Source: Luteimonas fraxinea
GTDB taxonomy: Bacteria; Pseudomonadota; Gammaproteobacteria; Xanthomonadales; Xanthomonadaceae
Assembly: GCF_021233355.1 (NCBI RefSeq)
Contig: NZ_CP089507.1
Coordinates: forward strand, 3,535,001-3,599,000
Direction of reading: 5' to 3'
Length of the DNA: 64,000 nucleotides
Shown: in pieces, positions 1-8,660 of the stretch
Layout of the letters: every line of letters starts with the position of its first letter
How positions within the stretch are numbered: the first letter of the stretch is position 1
The notes under the pieces: generated by a model
Seen by the model: the letters and a program-made list of their open reading frames with translations, nothing else
Databases searched by the model: none
What the model was told of the DNA's origin: nothing
Position numbers and translations under genes: made by a program

Positions 1-410
1 GCGACGCACTTGAGTTCAATTGCAATTGGCGTCGGCAACGCATCGATGCCCAGCGTCGTGCGGCAGGGTGCGGTGGCGGGATCGGGGAAATACTCGGCCC
101 AGACCGCGTTGTAGCCGGCGAAATCGCCGGCCATGTCGGTGAGGTACACGGTCACGTCGACGAGGTCTTCCCAGCGTGCGCCGCTGGCGTCGAGCACCGC
201 GCGCACGTTGGCGAACACCGCATGCGTCTGCGCAGCGATGTCGTGGCCGATCACGTGGCCTCCGTCATCGAGCACGTTGCCCGGGACCGAATCGGTCGCA
301 GGATCGCGCGGTCCGATGCCCGACAGGAACAGCAGCCCACCGGCGCGGCGCGCATGCGGGTAGCGACCGACCGGCCGCGGCGCTGCGCCGGCCTGGATGG
401 CCTCAGCCAT
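1..410 (-). CDS. RidA-family deaminase, probable 2-aminomuconate deaminase (3' end cut by window edge)
   Basis: About 136 residues are visible from an ATG at 410; the last few codons lie outside the window. The protein has the RidA (YjgF/L-PSP) core: an N-terminal strand with RAGGLLFLSGIGPRD, a central segment DVTVYLTDMAGDFAGYNAVW, and the conserved arginine in APCRTTLGIDALP near the C-terminus, which in this family contacts the carboxylate of the substrate. RidA proteins deaminate enamine/imine intermediates. The PHARRAGG start and the neighbouring semialdehyde dehydrogenase suggest the 2-aminomuconate deaminase branch of kynurenine breakdown rather than general housekeeping RidA; this is inference. 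Its start codon overlaps the end of the carbonic anhydrase gene by 8 bases, so the two are translated from one message. Confidence 0.85.
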   Translation of the reverse strand, partial: MAEAIQAGAAPRPVGRYPHARRAGGLLFLSGIGPRDPATDSVPGNVLDDGGHVIGHDIAAQTHAVFANVRAVLDASGARWEDLVDVTVYLTDMAGDFAGYNAVWAEYFPDPATAPCRTTLGIDALPTPIAIELKCV

Positions 411-1077
411 CGCGCCGGCCCTGGGCTGCGACGCGCGCGATGTCGGCGACGGCGGCCTCGTAGGCCGGGCCGATGTCATCGTGCGAGGTCACGTCCATGC
501 CGAGTTCGCGCACGCGGCCATCGCCGAGCGCGTAAACCCAGCCATGCACGGCGAGCTTCTGTCCACGCGCCCAGGCATCGCGGACGACGGTGGTCTGGCA
601 GATGTTGAGCGCCTGCTCGACCGCGTTGAGTTCGCACAGCCGCGCGTGGCGCAGGCTGGTGTCCTCGACCGTCGCCAGCATCGACGCATGCTTGTGGTTG
701 ACGTCGGCGACATGACGCAGCCAGTTGTCCGCCAGACCCACACGCGCGCCGGTCATCGCCGCATGCACGCCGCCGCAGCCGTAATGGCCGACCAGCAGGA
801 TGTGCTCGACCTTGAGCACGTCGACGGCGAACTGGATCACCGACAGCGCATTGAGATCGCCGTGTGACAGCACGTTGGCGATGTTGCGGTGGACGAAGAC
901 CTCGCCCGGGTCGAGCCCGAGGATCTGGTTCGCCGGCACGCGCGAGTCGGAACAGCCGATCCACAGGTAGCGCGGGATCTGCTGGTTTTCCAGACGGTGG
1001 AAGTAATCCGGGTCCTCGCGCACAGCGCGCTCGGCCCAGTCACGGTTGTTCTGCAGAAGATTGTCGAGTTCGCCCAT
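403..1077 (-). CDS. can: Beta-class carbonic anhydrase
   Basis: A 224-residue cytoplasmic zinc enzyme that interconverts CO2 and bicarbonate. The zinc ligands of the beta class are all visible: Cys42 and Asp44 in CSDSR and His98 and Cys101 in HYGCGG, the spacing of E. coli Can. Length is normal for the family. The gene starts 7 bases after the aldehyde dehydrogenase stop and its own end overlaps the RidA-like start, so it is embedded in what looks like a catabolic operon. Supplying or removing bicarbonate beside a pathway that contains a decarboxylation step would make sense, but that link is inference; Can is usually housekeeping. Confidence 0.95.
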   Translation of the reverse strand: MGELDNLLQNNRDWAERAVREDPDYFHRLENQQIPRYLWIGCSDSRVPANQILGLDPGEVFVHRNIANVLSHGDLNALSVIQFAVDVLKVEHILLVGHYGCGGVHAAMTGARVGLADNWLRHVADVNHKHASMLATVEDTSLRHARLCELNAVEQALNICQTTVVRDAWARGQKLAVHGWVYALGDGRVRELGMDVTSHDDIGPAYEAAVADIARVAAQGRRDG

Positions 1078-1084
1078 GTTGCGA

Positions 1085-2512
1085 TTATCCCAGAGACAGG
1101 CCGACGTTCTTCGGCTCGGTGAAGAAACGCATGGCTTCCATGCCGCCCTCGCGGCCGAGACCGGACGCGCCGGTACCGCCGAAGGGCGTGCGCAGGTCGC
1201 GCATCAGCCAGGTGTTGATCCAGACCATGCCCACATGCAGCGCCGCAGCGAGGCGGTGCGCGCGAGTCAGGTCGCGTGTCCAGATGGAGGCCGACAGGCC
1301 GTAGTCGCCGGCGTTCGCCAGCGCGAGTGCGTGTGCATCGTCGTCGAAGAGTTGCAGTGTGACCACCGGCCCGAAGATCTCCTCGCGGTTGGTCGCGCAG
1401 TCCGGCCCGAGACCGTCGATGACGGTCGGGGCGATGAACCAGCCCGGCCGCTCCAGCGCGTGGCCGCCGCACAACACGCGGCCGCCTTCGTCGCGCGCCC
1501 GAGCGATGGCCGTGAGCACCTTGTCGAACTGCGCCTGCGAGACCAGCGGGCCCATGCGCGCGTCGGGATCCATCGGATCGCCGACCTGCAGCGCGAGCAC
1601 CTCGGCCACGAAGCGCTCGCGGAAGGATGCATAGATGCCGCGTTCGACGAGGATCCGCGAGCCGCACAGGCAGATCTGCCCGGCGTTCTGGAATGCCGAG
1701 CGCACCAGCGTGGAGAGTTGTGATTCCCAGTCGCTGTCGGCGAAGACCAGCGTCGCGTTCTTGCCGCCGAGTTCCAGCGAGGCCTTCTTCAGCTGCGCAC
1801 CGGTGCGCGCGCCGATGCGACGGCCGACCGCGGTGCTGCCGGTGAACGACACCGCGCGCACGCGCGGATCGTCGATCAACGCATCGCCAACCTCGGCGCC
1901 GACGCCGTGCACGACATTGAGCACGCCCGGCGGCAGCCCGATCTCGCCCGACAGCGTCGCCAGCAGCGACGCGCTGGCCGGGGTGAGTTCCGAAGGTTTG
2001 GCGACTACCGTATTGCCGGCCGCGAGGGCGGGCGCGATCTTCCAGGTGAACAGATACAGCGGCAGGTTCCACGGCGAGATCGCCGCGACCACGCCCAGTG
2101 GCGCGCGCAGCGTGTAATTCAGGCCGGCCTCGCCGTGATGCGACTCGCTGGAGAACTGCGTGGCCGCATGCGCGAAGAAGCGCAGGTTGGCGACCGCGCG
2201 CGGGATTTCGGCATCGCGGGCAAGGACGAACGGCTTGCCGCCATCGCGGGCCTCGGCATGGGCGAATTCGTCGATCCGGGCTTCGAGCGCCGCGGCGAGC
2301 GTTTCGAGCCATGCCGAGCGCGCGCTGTTCGGCAATGCGGCCCAGGCGGGCGCAGCGCCGGCGGCGGCGGTGATCGCGGCCTCGATATCGGCGGCGTCGC
2401 CGGCGGCGACTTCGGCATAGATGCGGCCGCTCGCCGGCTCGTGCACCGGCAGCCAGTGATCCCGGCCGGGTGCGCGCGCAGCGCCATCGATCCAGTGCGT
2501 CAGCCGTTGCAT
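1085..2512 (-). CDS. Aldehyde dehydrogenase, probable 2-aminomuconate (or 2-hydroxymuconate) semialdehyde dehydrogenase
   Basis: A 475-residue NAD(P)-dependent aldehyde dehydrogenase. Hallmarks are the ISPWNLPLYLF segment, the FTGSTAVGRRI nucleotide-binding helix, catalytic Glu in LELGGKNATLVF, and the catalytic Cys in NAGQICLCGSR. The C-terminal segment WLMRDLRTPFGGTGASG is typical of the muconic-semialdehyde dehydrogenase branch (AMSDH, HMSDH, ALDH8A1-like), which oxidises 2-aminomuconate-6-semialdehyde or 2-hydroxymuconate semialdehyde. The downstream RidA-like deaminase would act on the product, which favours the amino form. It is first in a tight three-gene minus-strand unit. Substrate assignment is from family resemblance and context only. 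Confidence 0.88.
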   Translation of the reverse strand: MQRLTHWIDGAARAPGRDHWLPVHEPASGRIYAEVAAGDAADIEAAITAAAGAAPAWAALPNSARSAWLETLAAALEARIDEFAHAEARDGGKPFVLARDAEIPRAVANLRFFAHAATQFSSESHHGEAGLNYTLRAPLGVVAAISPWNLPLYLFTWKIAPALAAGNTVVAKPSELTPASASLLATLSGEIGLPPGVLNVVHGVGAEVGDALIDDPRVRAVSFTGSTAVGRRIGARTGAQLKKASLELGGKNATLVFADSDWESQLSTLVRSAFQNAGQICLCGSRILVERGIYASFRERFVAEVLALQVGDPMDPDARMGPLVSQAQFDKVLTAIARARDEGGRVLCGGHALERPGWFIAPTVIDGLGPDCATNREEIFGPVVTLQLFDDDAHALALANAGDYGLSASIWTRDLTRAHRLAAALHVGMVWINTWLMRDLRTPFGGTGASGLGREGGMEAMRFFTEPKNVGLSLG

Positions 2513-2543
2513 GTCGCCAGCTTACCCGAGGCGTCAAGGCGGC

Positions 2544-3353
2544 TCAGGTCTGGCAGCTCTTGCACCAGTACAGACGGCGTCCGGCCAGACGTTCCTCGAC
2601 GATGCGACCATCGCCGCGCGGGCAGGGATCGCCCTTGCGCTCGAACACCTCGAAGCCGAACTGCGCACGGGTCTTCGCGAGGTAGTCCTTGCCGGGCGGC
2701 AGCGCGTCGTCGTGCTTGGCGCGATACGCGCGCCGCGGCACGTCGAGCAGCGCGTTGGCGAGGCGGCGCCGCTCGCCGGTCGTGAGGTCCTGCAGCAGCC
2801 GGTACGGCGCGAGCTTCGCCTTGAAGAGCACCTCCGAGCGAAGGTAGTTGCCCATGCCGGCCGCGAATGCCTGATCGAGCAGCAGCATGGCCAGCGTGCG
2901 CCGGGCGAAACGGGGTGTGCGCATGTGCGCGAGCAACGCCTTCGCGTCGACCGCGGGATCGAGCACGTCCGGACCGAGCTTCGACAGGTACGGCTGCGCG
3001 CCGAGGTCATCGGTACGCCACAGCGAGATCGACGGCGCGGCGTACAGCGCCGCGACACCGCGCACGGTCGCCAGCACCAGCCGCGGCGGCGCGCCGTCGG
3101 GGAGGGCATCGAGGTCTTCGACGAAACGCCAGAAGCCGAACAGGTGGCTGTGGGTGTACAGCGTCCAGCCGCCTTCGACGGCGGTCAGCAGTGCCTTGCC
3201 GCGTGCCTCCACTGCGAGCACGCGCTGGCCTTCGAGCAGGCCGCGCCGGCGCTGCAGCGTGGGATCTATGAAGCGCACATGCGTCAGTGTCTCGTCTACG
3301 AGCAGGGTCGACAGGCGATCGGCGAGTGCGTGGGTTTCGGGGCCTTCGGGCAT
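2544..3353 (-). CDS. nei: Endonuclease VIII, Nei (DNA glycosylase/AP lyase), altered zinc finger
   Basis: A 269-residue base-excision repair enzyme that removes oxidised pyrimidines and cleaves the abasic site. The start MPEGPE gives the N-terminal proline nucleophile and catalytic Glu of the Fpg/Nei family, Lys53 is the conserved active-site lysine, and the helix-two-turn-helix region MGNYLRSEVLF is intact. The C-terminal beta-hairpin zinc finger normally has four cysteines; here the order is Cys244, Gly247, Cys264, Cys267, so the second ligand is a glycine (codon GGC instead of TGC). The rest of the finger (RRLYWCKSCQ) is well kept. The gene is otherwise intact and could use another ligand, such as Asp248, or a zincless finger. 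Confidence 0.93.
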   Translation of the reverse strand: MPEGPETHALADRLSTLLVDETLTHVRFIDPTLQRRRGLLEGQRVLAVEARGKALLTAVEGGWTLYTHSHLFGFWRFVEDLDALPDGAPPRLVLATVRGVAALYAAPSISLWRTDDLGAQPYLSKLGPDVLDPAVDAKALLAHMRTPRFARRTLAMLLLDQAFAAGMGNYLRSEVLFKAKLAPYRLLQDLTTGERRRLANALLDVPRRAYRAKHDDALPPGKDYLAKTRAQFGFEVFERKGDPCPRGDGRIVEERLAGRRLYWCKSCQT

Positions 3354-3414
3354 CGACGCATCGAAGCAATGGACGCGTCGCGGCGTCGTGACATTCGCGA
3401 CGCGCGTGCGCCGA

Positions 3415-4200
3415 TCAGATCGACGCCATCCGTCCCCCGTCGACCGGCAGGCTCACGCCGGTGACGTAGGCCGCGGCCGGCGCGCACAGGAACGCGATGA
3501 CGCCGGCGGTTTCCGAGGGTTCCGCGAAGCGGCCGGCGGGCACGCTGGCCCGCATCGATGCGAGCACGGCATCTTCGTCCTGACCGGTGCGGCGGATGCG
3601 GTCCGCGACCACCTGGTCGATGCGGCCGGTGCGCGTGTAGCCAGGCAGTACGTTGTTGACGGTGATGCCGTCGGGCGCGAGTTCGCGCGACAGCGTCTTG
3701 GCCCAGCTGGCGACCGCGCCGCGCACGGTGTTCGACACGCCCAGGCCCGCGATGGGTTCGCGCACCGAGGTCGAGACCACGTTGACGATGCGGCCCCACT
3801 TCGCGGCACGCATCGCGGGCAGCACGGCCTGCACCAGTACCTGGCCGCCGATCAGATGACGACGGAATGCGGCTTCGAATGCATCGAGGGGCGCTTCGTG
3901 CGCGGTGCCGCCCGCCGGACCGCCGGTGTTGTTGACCAGGATCTGCACCGGATGCGCGGCCACGTGCGCGGCAATGGCGGCCTGCAACGCGGCGGAGTCG
4001 TCCATGTCGACGGCGAGCGCGTGATGCGTCTGGCCCTGCGTCGTAGGCAAGGCGTCGACCACCGCCTGCAGCGCATCCGCGCGGCGCGCGAGCACGGTCA
4101 CGCTGGCGCCGAGCTGGGCGAGTTCATGCGCGGTGGCGCGGCCGATGCCTTCGGAGGCGCCGCAGACGAGGGCGTGGCGGCCGGTGAGATCGAGGTCCAT
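3415..4200 (-). CDS. SDR-family oxidoreductase lacking the usual YxxxK pair
   Basis: A 261-residue short-chain dehydrogenase/reductase with a Rossmann fold: GASEGIG at residues 14-20 and an NNTGG variant of the NNAG motif near 90-94, with the conserved PGYTRT and C-terminal PVDGG segments. The catalytic serine region is VVSTS at 141-145, but the place of the active tyrosine and lysine reads S-N-T-V-R (Ser156, Arg160). That divergent sub-group is known among proteins labelled 3-oxoacyl-ACP reductase-like, and activity as a normal oxidoreductase is uncertain. Start at 4200 is supported by GGAG upstream on the minus strand. It lies 19 bases after the PaiB-like gene. Substrate unknown. Confidence 0.85.
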   Translation of the reverse strand: MDLDLTGRHALVCGASEGIGRATAHELAQLGASVTVLARRADALQAVVDALPTTQGQTHHALAVDMDDSAALQAAIAAHVAAHPVQILVNNTGGPAGGTAHEAPLDAFEAAFRRHLIGGQVLVQAVLPAMRAAKWGRIVNVVSTSVREPIAGLGVSNTVRGAVASWAKTLSRELAPDGITVNNVLPGYTRTGRIDQVVADRIRRTGQDEDAVLASMRASVPAGRFAEPSETAGVIAFLCAPAAAYVTGVSLPVDGGRMASI

Positions 4201-4219
4201 GCAGGGCTCCGGTGCGGAA

Positions 4220-4837
4220 TCAGGATGCGATCGCGCGCATCATCGCGGCGATCTCGCGGGCATTCGTGTCACCGGCCGACAGCGCATCGGCGACCGCGCT
4301 GCGATTGGCGGCCGGATGGTTCTGGCTGAGCTTGTATTTGATCTCGACGGCGTCGACACGGAAGCGGAAGCCGACGATGCCGCGCAGTTGCCGGCGCTGG
4401 CGATCGTCCTCGGGCTCGAAACGCCAGTCACCACCGACGCGGGCCTCGAAGACATCGCTGGTGCGCGCGACCAGATCGGCCAGTGCGGCCTCGTCGTCGA
4501 AGCGTTCGAGCCGGCCGCACAGATGCGCGGTGGCGTAGTTCCAGGTCGGCACGCGCGAGGCTTCGACCTTGTCCGGGTACCAGCCCGGCGACACGTAGGC
4601 GTGCGGTCCGTGGACGATCATCAGCGCCGGACCGTCGTGCGTGGCCTGCGGATTCGGTCGCGCCCAATGACCTTCGACGTGCAGCATGTCGGCTTCGCGC
4701 CGGTAGAGCACCGGCAATTGGCTGGCGAGCGGCGCGCCATCGGGGCCGGTCGTCACCAGCGTGACGAAGGCATCGCGCGCGAACAGCGCGTCCAGCGATT
4801 GCAGGTCATCGACGGCAAACGCGCGGGGCGTGTACAT
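4220..4837 (-). CDS. PaiB-like FMN-binding protein
   Basis: A 205-residue protein of the FMN-binding negative transcriptional regulator (PaiB, split-barrel flavin reductase fold) family. Characteristic stretches are LPVLYRREADMLHVEGHWAR, AYVSPGWYPDKV, and PTWNYATAHLCGRLE, all in the flavin-binding core, with a C-terminal KYKLSQNHPAANR segment usual for the family. In Bacillus, PaiB affects sporulation and protease genes, but most relatives are of unknown role. I start at the ATG of MYTPRAF at 4837, where homology begins; longer readings upstream have no family similarity and run into the neighbouring gene. It follows the 104-residue unknown protein by 13 bases. Confidence 0.9.
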   Translation of the reverse strand: MYTPRAFAVDDLQSLDALFARDAFVTLVTTGPDGAPLASQLPVLYRREADMLHVEGHWARPNPQATHDGPALMIVHGPHAYVSPGWYPDKVEASRVPTWNYATAHLCGRLERFDDEAALADLVARTSDVFEARVGGDWRFEPEDDRQRRQLRGIVGFRFRVDAVEIKYKLSQNHPAANRSAVADALSAGDTNAREIAAMMRAIAS

Positions 4838-4850
4838 CGTCGGCTGCGTA

Positions 4851-5165
4851 TCAGGCGCGCTTGCCGAGCGACTGCACCATACGATCGCGCAGCTGCGCAT
4901 CGTCGTCGGCCTGCGGCGGCGCGATCTCGTCGATCGCGAATCCGCGCTCGAGCGCGTCTTCGGGATCGAGGCCGTCCCATTCGACGAATTCGGCATCGAG
5001 CAGCATGCCGCGCGCGGTGTCCTCGCTGTCGTAGACGAGGGTGTTGCCGTCGCTGTCGAGCACTTCGGCGACGCCGGCATCGAGCACGCGCAGGCGCGCC
5101 CAGATCACGGTGCGGGCAATGGACGCAAGCCACCACTGGTCATGGGACGTGTGGGCGTGGGTCAT
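4851..5165 (-). CDS. Conserved small acidic protein of unknown function
   Basis: A 104-residue acidic soluble protein with no signal peptide or membrane segment. It opens with a His-rich tag (MTHAHTSHDQWW) and contains a beta-rich core, RVLDAGVAEVLDSDGNTLVYDS, then acidic helices. I do not recognise a characterised family; proteins of this kind are known as conserved hypotheticals in xanthomonads. It sits between a two-helix membrane protein (16 bases upstream) and the PaiB-like gene (13 bases downstream), so co-transcription is likely. The base composition and codon use match the neighbours, and no competing frame is better. Confidence 0.75.
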   Translation of the reverse strand: MTHAHTSHDQWWLASIARTVIWARLRVLDAGVAEVLDSDGNTLVYDSEDTARGMLLDAEFVEWDGLDPEDALERGFAIDEIAPPQADDDAQLRDRMVQSLGKRA

Positions 5166-5181
5166 GAAACGGAACTCCGGG

Positions 5182-5484
5182 TCAGGGGGCGATCGACCAC
5201 AGCCACAGCACAGCCGAAGCGGCCAGCGCGCCGAGGATCACCATCAGGGAAATGCGGGCCGGCGTCGCCAGGCCGGTGAACTGCCGGTCGTGCACTTCGT
5301 AGTAACCGCCGCCGAGCAACCAGCGCAACGCGGCCGGCTGCGCGAACGCGTTCTCGCCGAAGCGACCGCGCACCTGCGGGTGGCGGTCGCGCAGATGCAC
5401 CAGCGACAGCGGCCAGAAAATCACGAAGGCGGTGAATCCGCCGATCGCGACGCCGAAGAAACACAGGGCGAGGAAGAGGGTCAT
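5182..5484 (-). CDS. Small inner-membrane protein, two predicted helices, unknown function
   Basis: A 100-residue protein when started at MTLFLALCFFGV (5484), where a strong hydrophobic helix covers about residues 2-24. A second helix near the C-terminus is LMVILGALAASAVLWLW. The loop between is basic and aromatic (HLRDRHPQVRGRFGENAFAQ, then GGGYYEVHDRQF). I do not recognise the family. An upstream extension to 5577 is possible, but it would put charged sequence in front of the first helix and has no support. It is the first gene of a small minus-strand group after a 151-base gap behind asnS. Confidence 0.7.
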   Translation of the reverse strand: MTLFLALCFFGVAIGGFTAFVIFWPLSLVHLRDRHPQVRGRFGENAFAQPAALRWLLGGGYYEVHDRQFTGLATPARISLMVILGALAASAVLWLWSIAP

Positions 5485-5635
5485 TCGAACAACGGGATTC
5501 GATGGGACCGGACATGCGTCCGTTGAGCAGCGGAGTTCGCGATTCGCGAGCACGCGCGTCGACCGCGTACGCGGCACGTGCGCGGGCCGTGCAACGAACT
5601 GCTTCTAAGAATCGCCATTCCCGTCTCCTGAATCC

Positions 5636-7033
<1,398 letters not shown>

Positions 7034-7142
7034 GCCTTGAATCCTGGTAATCCGGTCCGATAACACGCGGCAGCACAGTCTACCGGAGCCGGCCTGCGCG
7101 CCGGCGCCTCCGGGCGCCAGCGGGCGTTCGGGTCCACGGGAG

Positions 7143-7154
7143 TACAATCACGTC
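7143..7154 (+). promoter_or_regulatory. -10-like box TACAAT 6 nt before the IscA-like ATG
   Basis: TACAAT at 7143-7148 is followed by only six bases before the ATG at 7155. A transcript from this box would start at or next to the A of the ATG, giving a leaderless mRNA. No Shine-Dalgarno sequence fits in the gap and I see no good -35 at the usual distance. Confidence 0.5.
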
Positions 7155-7490
7155 ATGGCTATCGCACTCGCCCCCGCCGCGCTCGAACGCGCCCGCCGCT
7201 TCCTGGCGGCCAGCCCCGACGCACTTGGTCTGCGCTTCGGCGTCACCAAGACCGGCTGCTCCGGCTGGGGTTACGTCGTCGACATCGCCCGTGAGGAACA
7301 GCCGGGCGATGCGATCAGCGAGCACGACGGCGTGCGCATCTATGTCGACGCACAGAGCCAGCCGATCGTCGACGGCACCGAGATCGACTTCGCGCAGAAG
7401 GGGTTGAACCAGGAATTCGTGTTCCGCAATCCGAATGCCGCTGCGGCGTGTGGGTGTGGCGAGAGTTTCACGACGGATCCGACGAAATAA
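7155..7490 (+). CDS. IscA/ErpA-family iron-sulfur carrier protein
   Basis: A 111-residue A-type carrier that holds and passes on Fe-S clusters (or iron) to apo-proteins. The three invariant cysteines are present: Cys35 in KTGCSGWGY and Cys99 and Cys101 in the C-terminal CGCGESF. Length is normal. Whether it is the isc-linked IscA, ErpA or SufA type cannot be told from sequence alone, and no other isc or suf gene is next to it. It stands alone between asnS (divergent) and a repeat-bearing gap. A -10-like box directly before the ATG suggests a leaderless message. Client enzymes in this window could include SdhB and fumarase. Confidence 0.93.
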   Translation: MAIALAPAALERARRFLAASPDALGLRFGVTKTGCSGWGYVVDIAREEQPGDAISEHDGVRIYVDAQSQPIVDGTEIDFAQKGLNQEFVFRNPNAAAACGCGESFTTDPTK

Positions 7491-7648
7491 TCGGCTGCTG
7501 TTGAGGCGGGCGCGCGGCCGCATTTTTCTTTGAAAGCGAAACCGGCTGCCCGGGAAATTTGGGGCGGGGTAGGGCGGTGCTTGCGTCTCGCGCGTGCGTT
7601 CACGTATTGGTTTGAAAGTGTGGGCGGAGGGTCCGCGTCTACCTGTTG

Positions 7649-7684
7649 CCCTCACCCCAACCCCTCTCCCGGGGGGAGAGGGGC
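7649..7684 (+). repeat. REP-like palindromic element, copy A
   Basis: Begins CCCTCACCCCAACCCCTCTC and runs on into GGGGGGAGAGGGG, so its right half folds on itself (CCCTCTCCC against GGGAGAGGG). Its left 20 bases recur in reverse complement at 7830-7849. The CCCTCACCC...CTCTCCC head is shared with the elements at 32011-32128 and 53616-53737. Confidence 0.85.
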
Positions 7685-7812
7685 TCGGATCTCTGCGGTG
7701 TTTCGGACGCGACGAGTTCTGGGCGTGCGGACGCGAAGTACGGCATCTGTATGCGCACTCCTACGAGTGGCGAGAAACTTGCGCAGGTGCATCCAGCAGG
7801 CGAACCGTCTCG

Positions 7813-7849
7813 AACCCCTCTCCCTCCGGGAGAGGGGTTGGGGTGAGGG
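7813..7849 (-). repeat. REP-like palindromic element, copy B (inverted)
   Basis: Contains a hairpin ACCCCTCTCCC-TCC-GGGAGAGGGGT and ends in GAGAGGGGTTGGGGTGAGGG, the exact reverse complement of the first 20 bases of copy A. The pair could form one large stem of about 20 bp with a loop of about 160 bases, or two separate small hairpins. Confidence 0.85.
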
Positions 7850-7906
7850 CCGACGATCGCACCGATACAGAATCACGCGACGCGCATCTTCGGAAAAACC
7901 GAAGAT

Positions 7907-8647
7907 CTACCGCTTTCGCCGGAACTCGCTCCGCAACACGAACTCCGTCGCCAGCAGTCCCAGCAACGCCATGCCAAACCAGGTCAGCGCATAGCTGAGG
8001 TGGTTGTTGCGGAACTGCACCATCGTCAGACCCGGCACCGGCCAGTTGCCGGTGTCGATACGGTCCTGTGCGTCGATGAAAAATGCCGCGGTCGTACCAT
8101 CGACATTGCGCGCGGATGAGAACTCCGCCGGCGCGCGGGTGTACCAGCGGTCTTCGTCCGGCACATTCGCGCGCAGGAACACACCGTGCTGCTCGGGCAC
8201 ACGCAGCAGACCGATGACGCTGACCGTCTCCGATTCGTCATGCCTTGCGCGTGTTTCGCGGGCGCGATGCGCGTTGTCGACGTAGCCGCGATTGATCCAG
8301 ACGGTGCCGTCAGCGGTCACCAGCGGGGTCATGATCCAGTAGCCGGGGCCGCGTTCGGTCGTCGCGTACACCGCGACTTCCTGCGTGTGCAGCAGGCGAC
8401 CGGTGGCTGCGACGCGGCGGTATTCGTCTTCGGCAGGATCGAGTGCCGACCGGAACGACGACGCCGGCAATTGCGCCGGCGTCGCGTGCACGCGTGCATC
8501 GACCCGTGCGATCAGATCGCGCTTCCATTGCAGGCGTTCCACCTGCCACACACCGAGGGCGATGAAGCCCACGGTGGCGGCGATCAGGAAGACCAGCAGC
8601 GCCCAGCGGATGACCGGGCGTGCGGTGGCGCGGGGTGACTCGCTCAC
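7907..8647 (-). CDS. SURF1-family oxidase assembly protein
   Basis: A 246-residue inner-membrane protein with the SURF1 layout: a first helix at about 15-35 (WALLVFLIAATVGFIALGVW) followed by QVERLQWKRDLI, a large periplasmic domain holding TERGPGYWIMTPL and GTVWINRGYV, and a second helix near 218-238 preceded by FRNNHLSYALTWF. SURF1 helps put heme into heme-copper oxidases. It lies 13 bases after cyoD in the same operon, so its client here is probably the bo3-type quinol oxidase, although SURF1 is better known for aa3 cytochrome c oxidase. No cyoE (heme O synthase) is in the window. Confidence 0.92.
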   Translation of the reverse strand: MSESPRATARPVIRWALLVFLIAATVGFIALGVWQVERLQWKRDLIARVDARVHATPAQLPASSFRSALDPAEDEYRRVAATGRLLHTQEVAVYATTERGPGYWIMTPLVTADGTVWINRGYVDNAHRARETRARHDESETVSVIGLLRVPEQHGVFLRANVPDEDRWYTRAPAEFSSARNVDGTTAAFFIDAQDRIDTGNWPVPGLTMVQFRNNHLSYALTWFGMALLGLLATEFVLRSEFRRKR

Positions 8648-8660
8648 GACAGGATGCGTG

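Larger units (their letters stand above)
7491..7906. other. 416-base gene-free gap with inverted palindromic repeats
   Basis: No open frame here looks coding. The stretch separates the convergent IscA-like gene and surf1. It carries two palindromic elements in opposite orientation (7649-7684 and 7813-7849), each able to form its own hairpin, so it probably ends transcription from both sides and is a site of repeat insertion. The remaining sequence is unremarkable. Confidence 0.7.

Noticed and set aside
403..2537. Long Arg-rich open frames on both strands across the ALDH and carbonic anhydrase genes (one of over 550 codons)
   Set aside because: They are out-of-frame shadows of GC-rich genes; the products are low-complexity Arg/Ala/Gly with no family motif.
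7530..7998. Open frames through the repeat-bearing gap after the IscA-like gene
   Set aside because: They run across hairpin repeats and into antisense of surf1; no similarity and poor starts.
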